Assembly: GCA_021800645.1 (NCBI GenBank)
Contig: JAJYYT010000174.1
Coordinates: 1 to 5,138, forward strand
Source: Actinomycetes bacterium
GTDB lineage: Bacteria; Actinomycetota; Acidimicrobiia; Acidimicrobiales; RAAP-2
DNA length: 5,138 nucleotides
Reading direction: 5' to 3'
The notes beneath the pieces were generated by a model. The model was not told the DNA's origin and made no database searches. It was given only the letters and a program-made list of their open reading frames with translations. The position numbers and the translations under genes are program-made. Numbering within the stretch: position 1 is the first letter of the stretch; every line of letters starts with the position of its first letter. Positions 4,892 through 5,138 of the stretch are shown here, piece after piece.

Positions 4892-5138
4892 TCAGAGCAT
4901 CCGCTGCAGCTCCACGACGTCGAGCCACCTGCCGTGCTTGCGGCCGACCTCCCGCTCCACTCCGACGAGCTCGAACCCGCAGGAGCGATGCAGGCGGATC
5001 GACGCCTCGTTTTCCGAGGAGATCCTCGCGATGACTGCATGGAAGCCGTGACCGGCAGCGAGGCGGAGCAGCTCGTCGAGGAGCGTCCTGCCGATCCCCC
5101 TCCCGCGGTGATCGGCATGGACGTACACGGAGTCCTCG
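4892..5138 (-). CDS. GNAT-family N-acetyltransferase, phosphinothricin/methionine-sulfoximine type (5' end outside window)
   Basis: The C-terminal 82 residues are present and the frame continues past the right edge (codons E-D-S precede VYVH). Motif A of GNAT enzymes, the acetyl-CoA pyrophosphate loop, is HRGRGIG. It is followed by the helix RTLLDELLRLAAGHGFHAVI, then ISSENEASIRLHRSCGFELV (motif B region), then VGRKHGRWLDVVELQRML before TGA 4894-4892. The combination SVYVHxDHRGRGIG, NEASIRLHxxxGF and GRWLDVV is typical of the PAT/MnaT (YncA-like) subgroup, which acetylates the amino group of methionine sulfone, methionine sulfoximine or phosphinothricin. Real substrate specificity cannot be read from this fragment. 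Soluble cytoplasmic enzyme. It converges with the mannosyltransferase gene; no T-rich terminator is visible in the 36-base gap. Confidence 0.88.
   Translation of the reverse strand, partial: EDSVYVHADHRGRGIGRTLLDELLRLAAGHGFHAVIARISSENEASIRLHRSCGFELVGVEREVGRKHGRWLDVVELQRML

Noticed and set aside
3811..5034. A 407-codon plus-strand frame overlapping the mannosyltransferase and acetyltransferase genes
   Set aside because: It is an arginine/alanine-rich out-of-frame shadow of the mannosyltransferase gene and runs through the opposing acetyltransferase gene.
1..5138. CRISPR array, insertion sequence, riboswitch or replication origin
   Set aside because: No regularly spaced repeats, transposase, terminal inverted repeats with target duplications, or recognisable conserved RNA cores were seen.

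Overview
This is a GC-rich window with strongly G/C-ending codons, very likely from a high-GC actinobacterium. The pointers are a polyprenol-phosphomannose-dependent mannosyltransferase of the MptB type, GTG starts, a possible leaderless start, and a tRNA-Tyr without an encoded CCA end. An Acidimicrobiia-like lineage would fit, but that is an impression from gene content, not something tested.

Left part (1-1370): the first 125 bases exactly copy the interior of the intact yajQ gene further right (1828-1952). Next comes a leftward two-gene cassette. It holds a 112-aa protein of unknown function (1023-1361) and, starting on the base after its stop, a 198-aa nucleotidyltransferase of the AbiEii/AbiGii toxin class (426-1022). 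A third, disrupted reading frame (1-321) follows on the same strand, has a good ribosome binding site, and runs in frame into the yajQ fragment.

Central part (1371-2437): the 3' half of a GtrA-family membrane protein gene, missing its first half, converges on the intact yajQ gene. After yajQ come a short GC-rich repeat and a class II tRNA-Tyr(GTA) on the plus strand. The simplest reading is that the cassette lies at the junction of a duplication of gtrA-yajQ, so that the right copy lost the start of gtrA and the left copy lost the start of yajQ. An assembly artefact at a contig end is a serious alternative.

Right part (2438-5138): about 700 bases hold no intact gene, only a probable frameshifted coding remnant, a plausible sigma-70-type promoter, and a long leader with two perfect GC-rich inverted repeats. 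This leads into a large multi-pass membrane mannosyltransferase (MptB-like), which converges on a GNAT-family N-acetyltransferase cut by the right edge.

Functionally the window combines housekeeping genes (YajQ, tRNA-Tyr), cell-envelope glycan genes (GtrA-like, MptB-like), a detoxification-type acetyltransferase, and an inserted candidate defence or toxin-antitoxin cassette. That cassette and its borders are the most interesting part.
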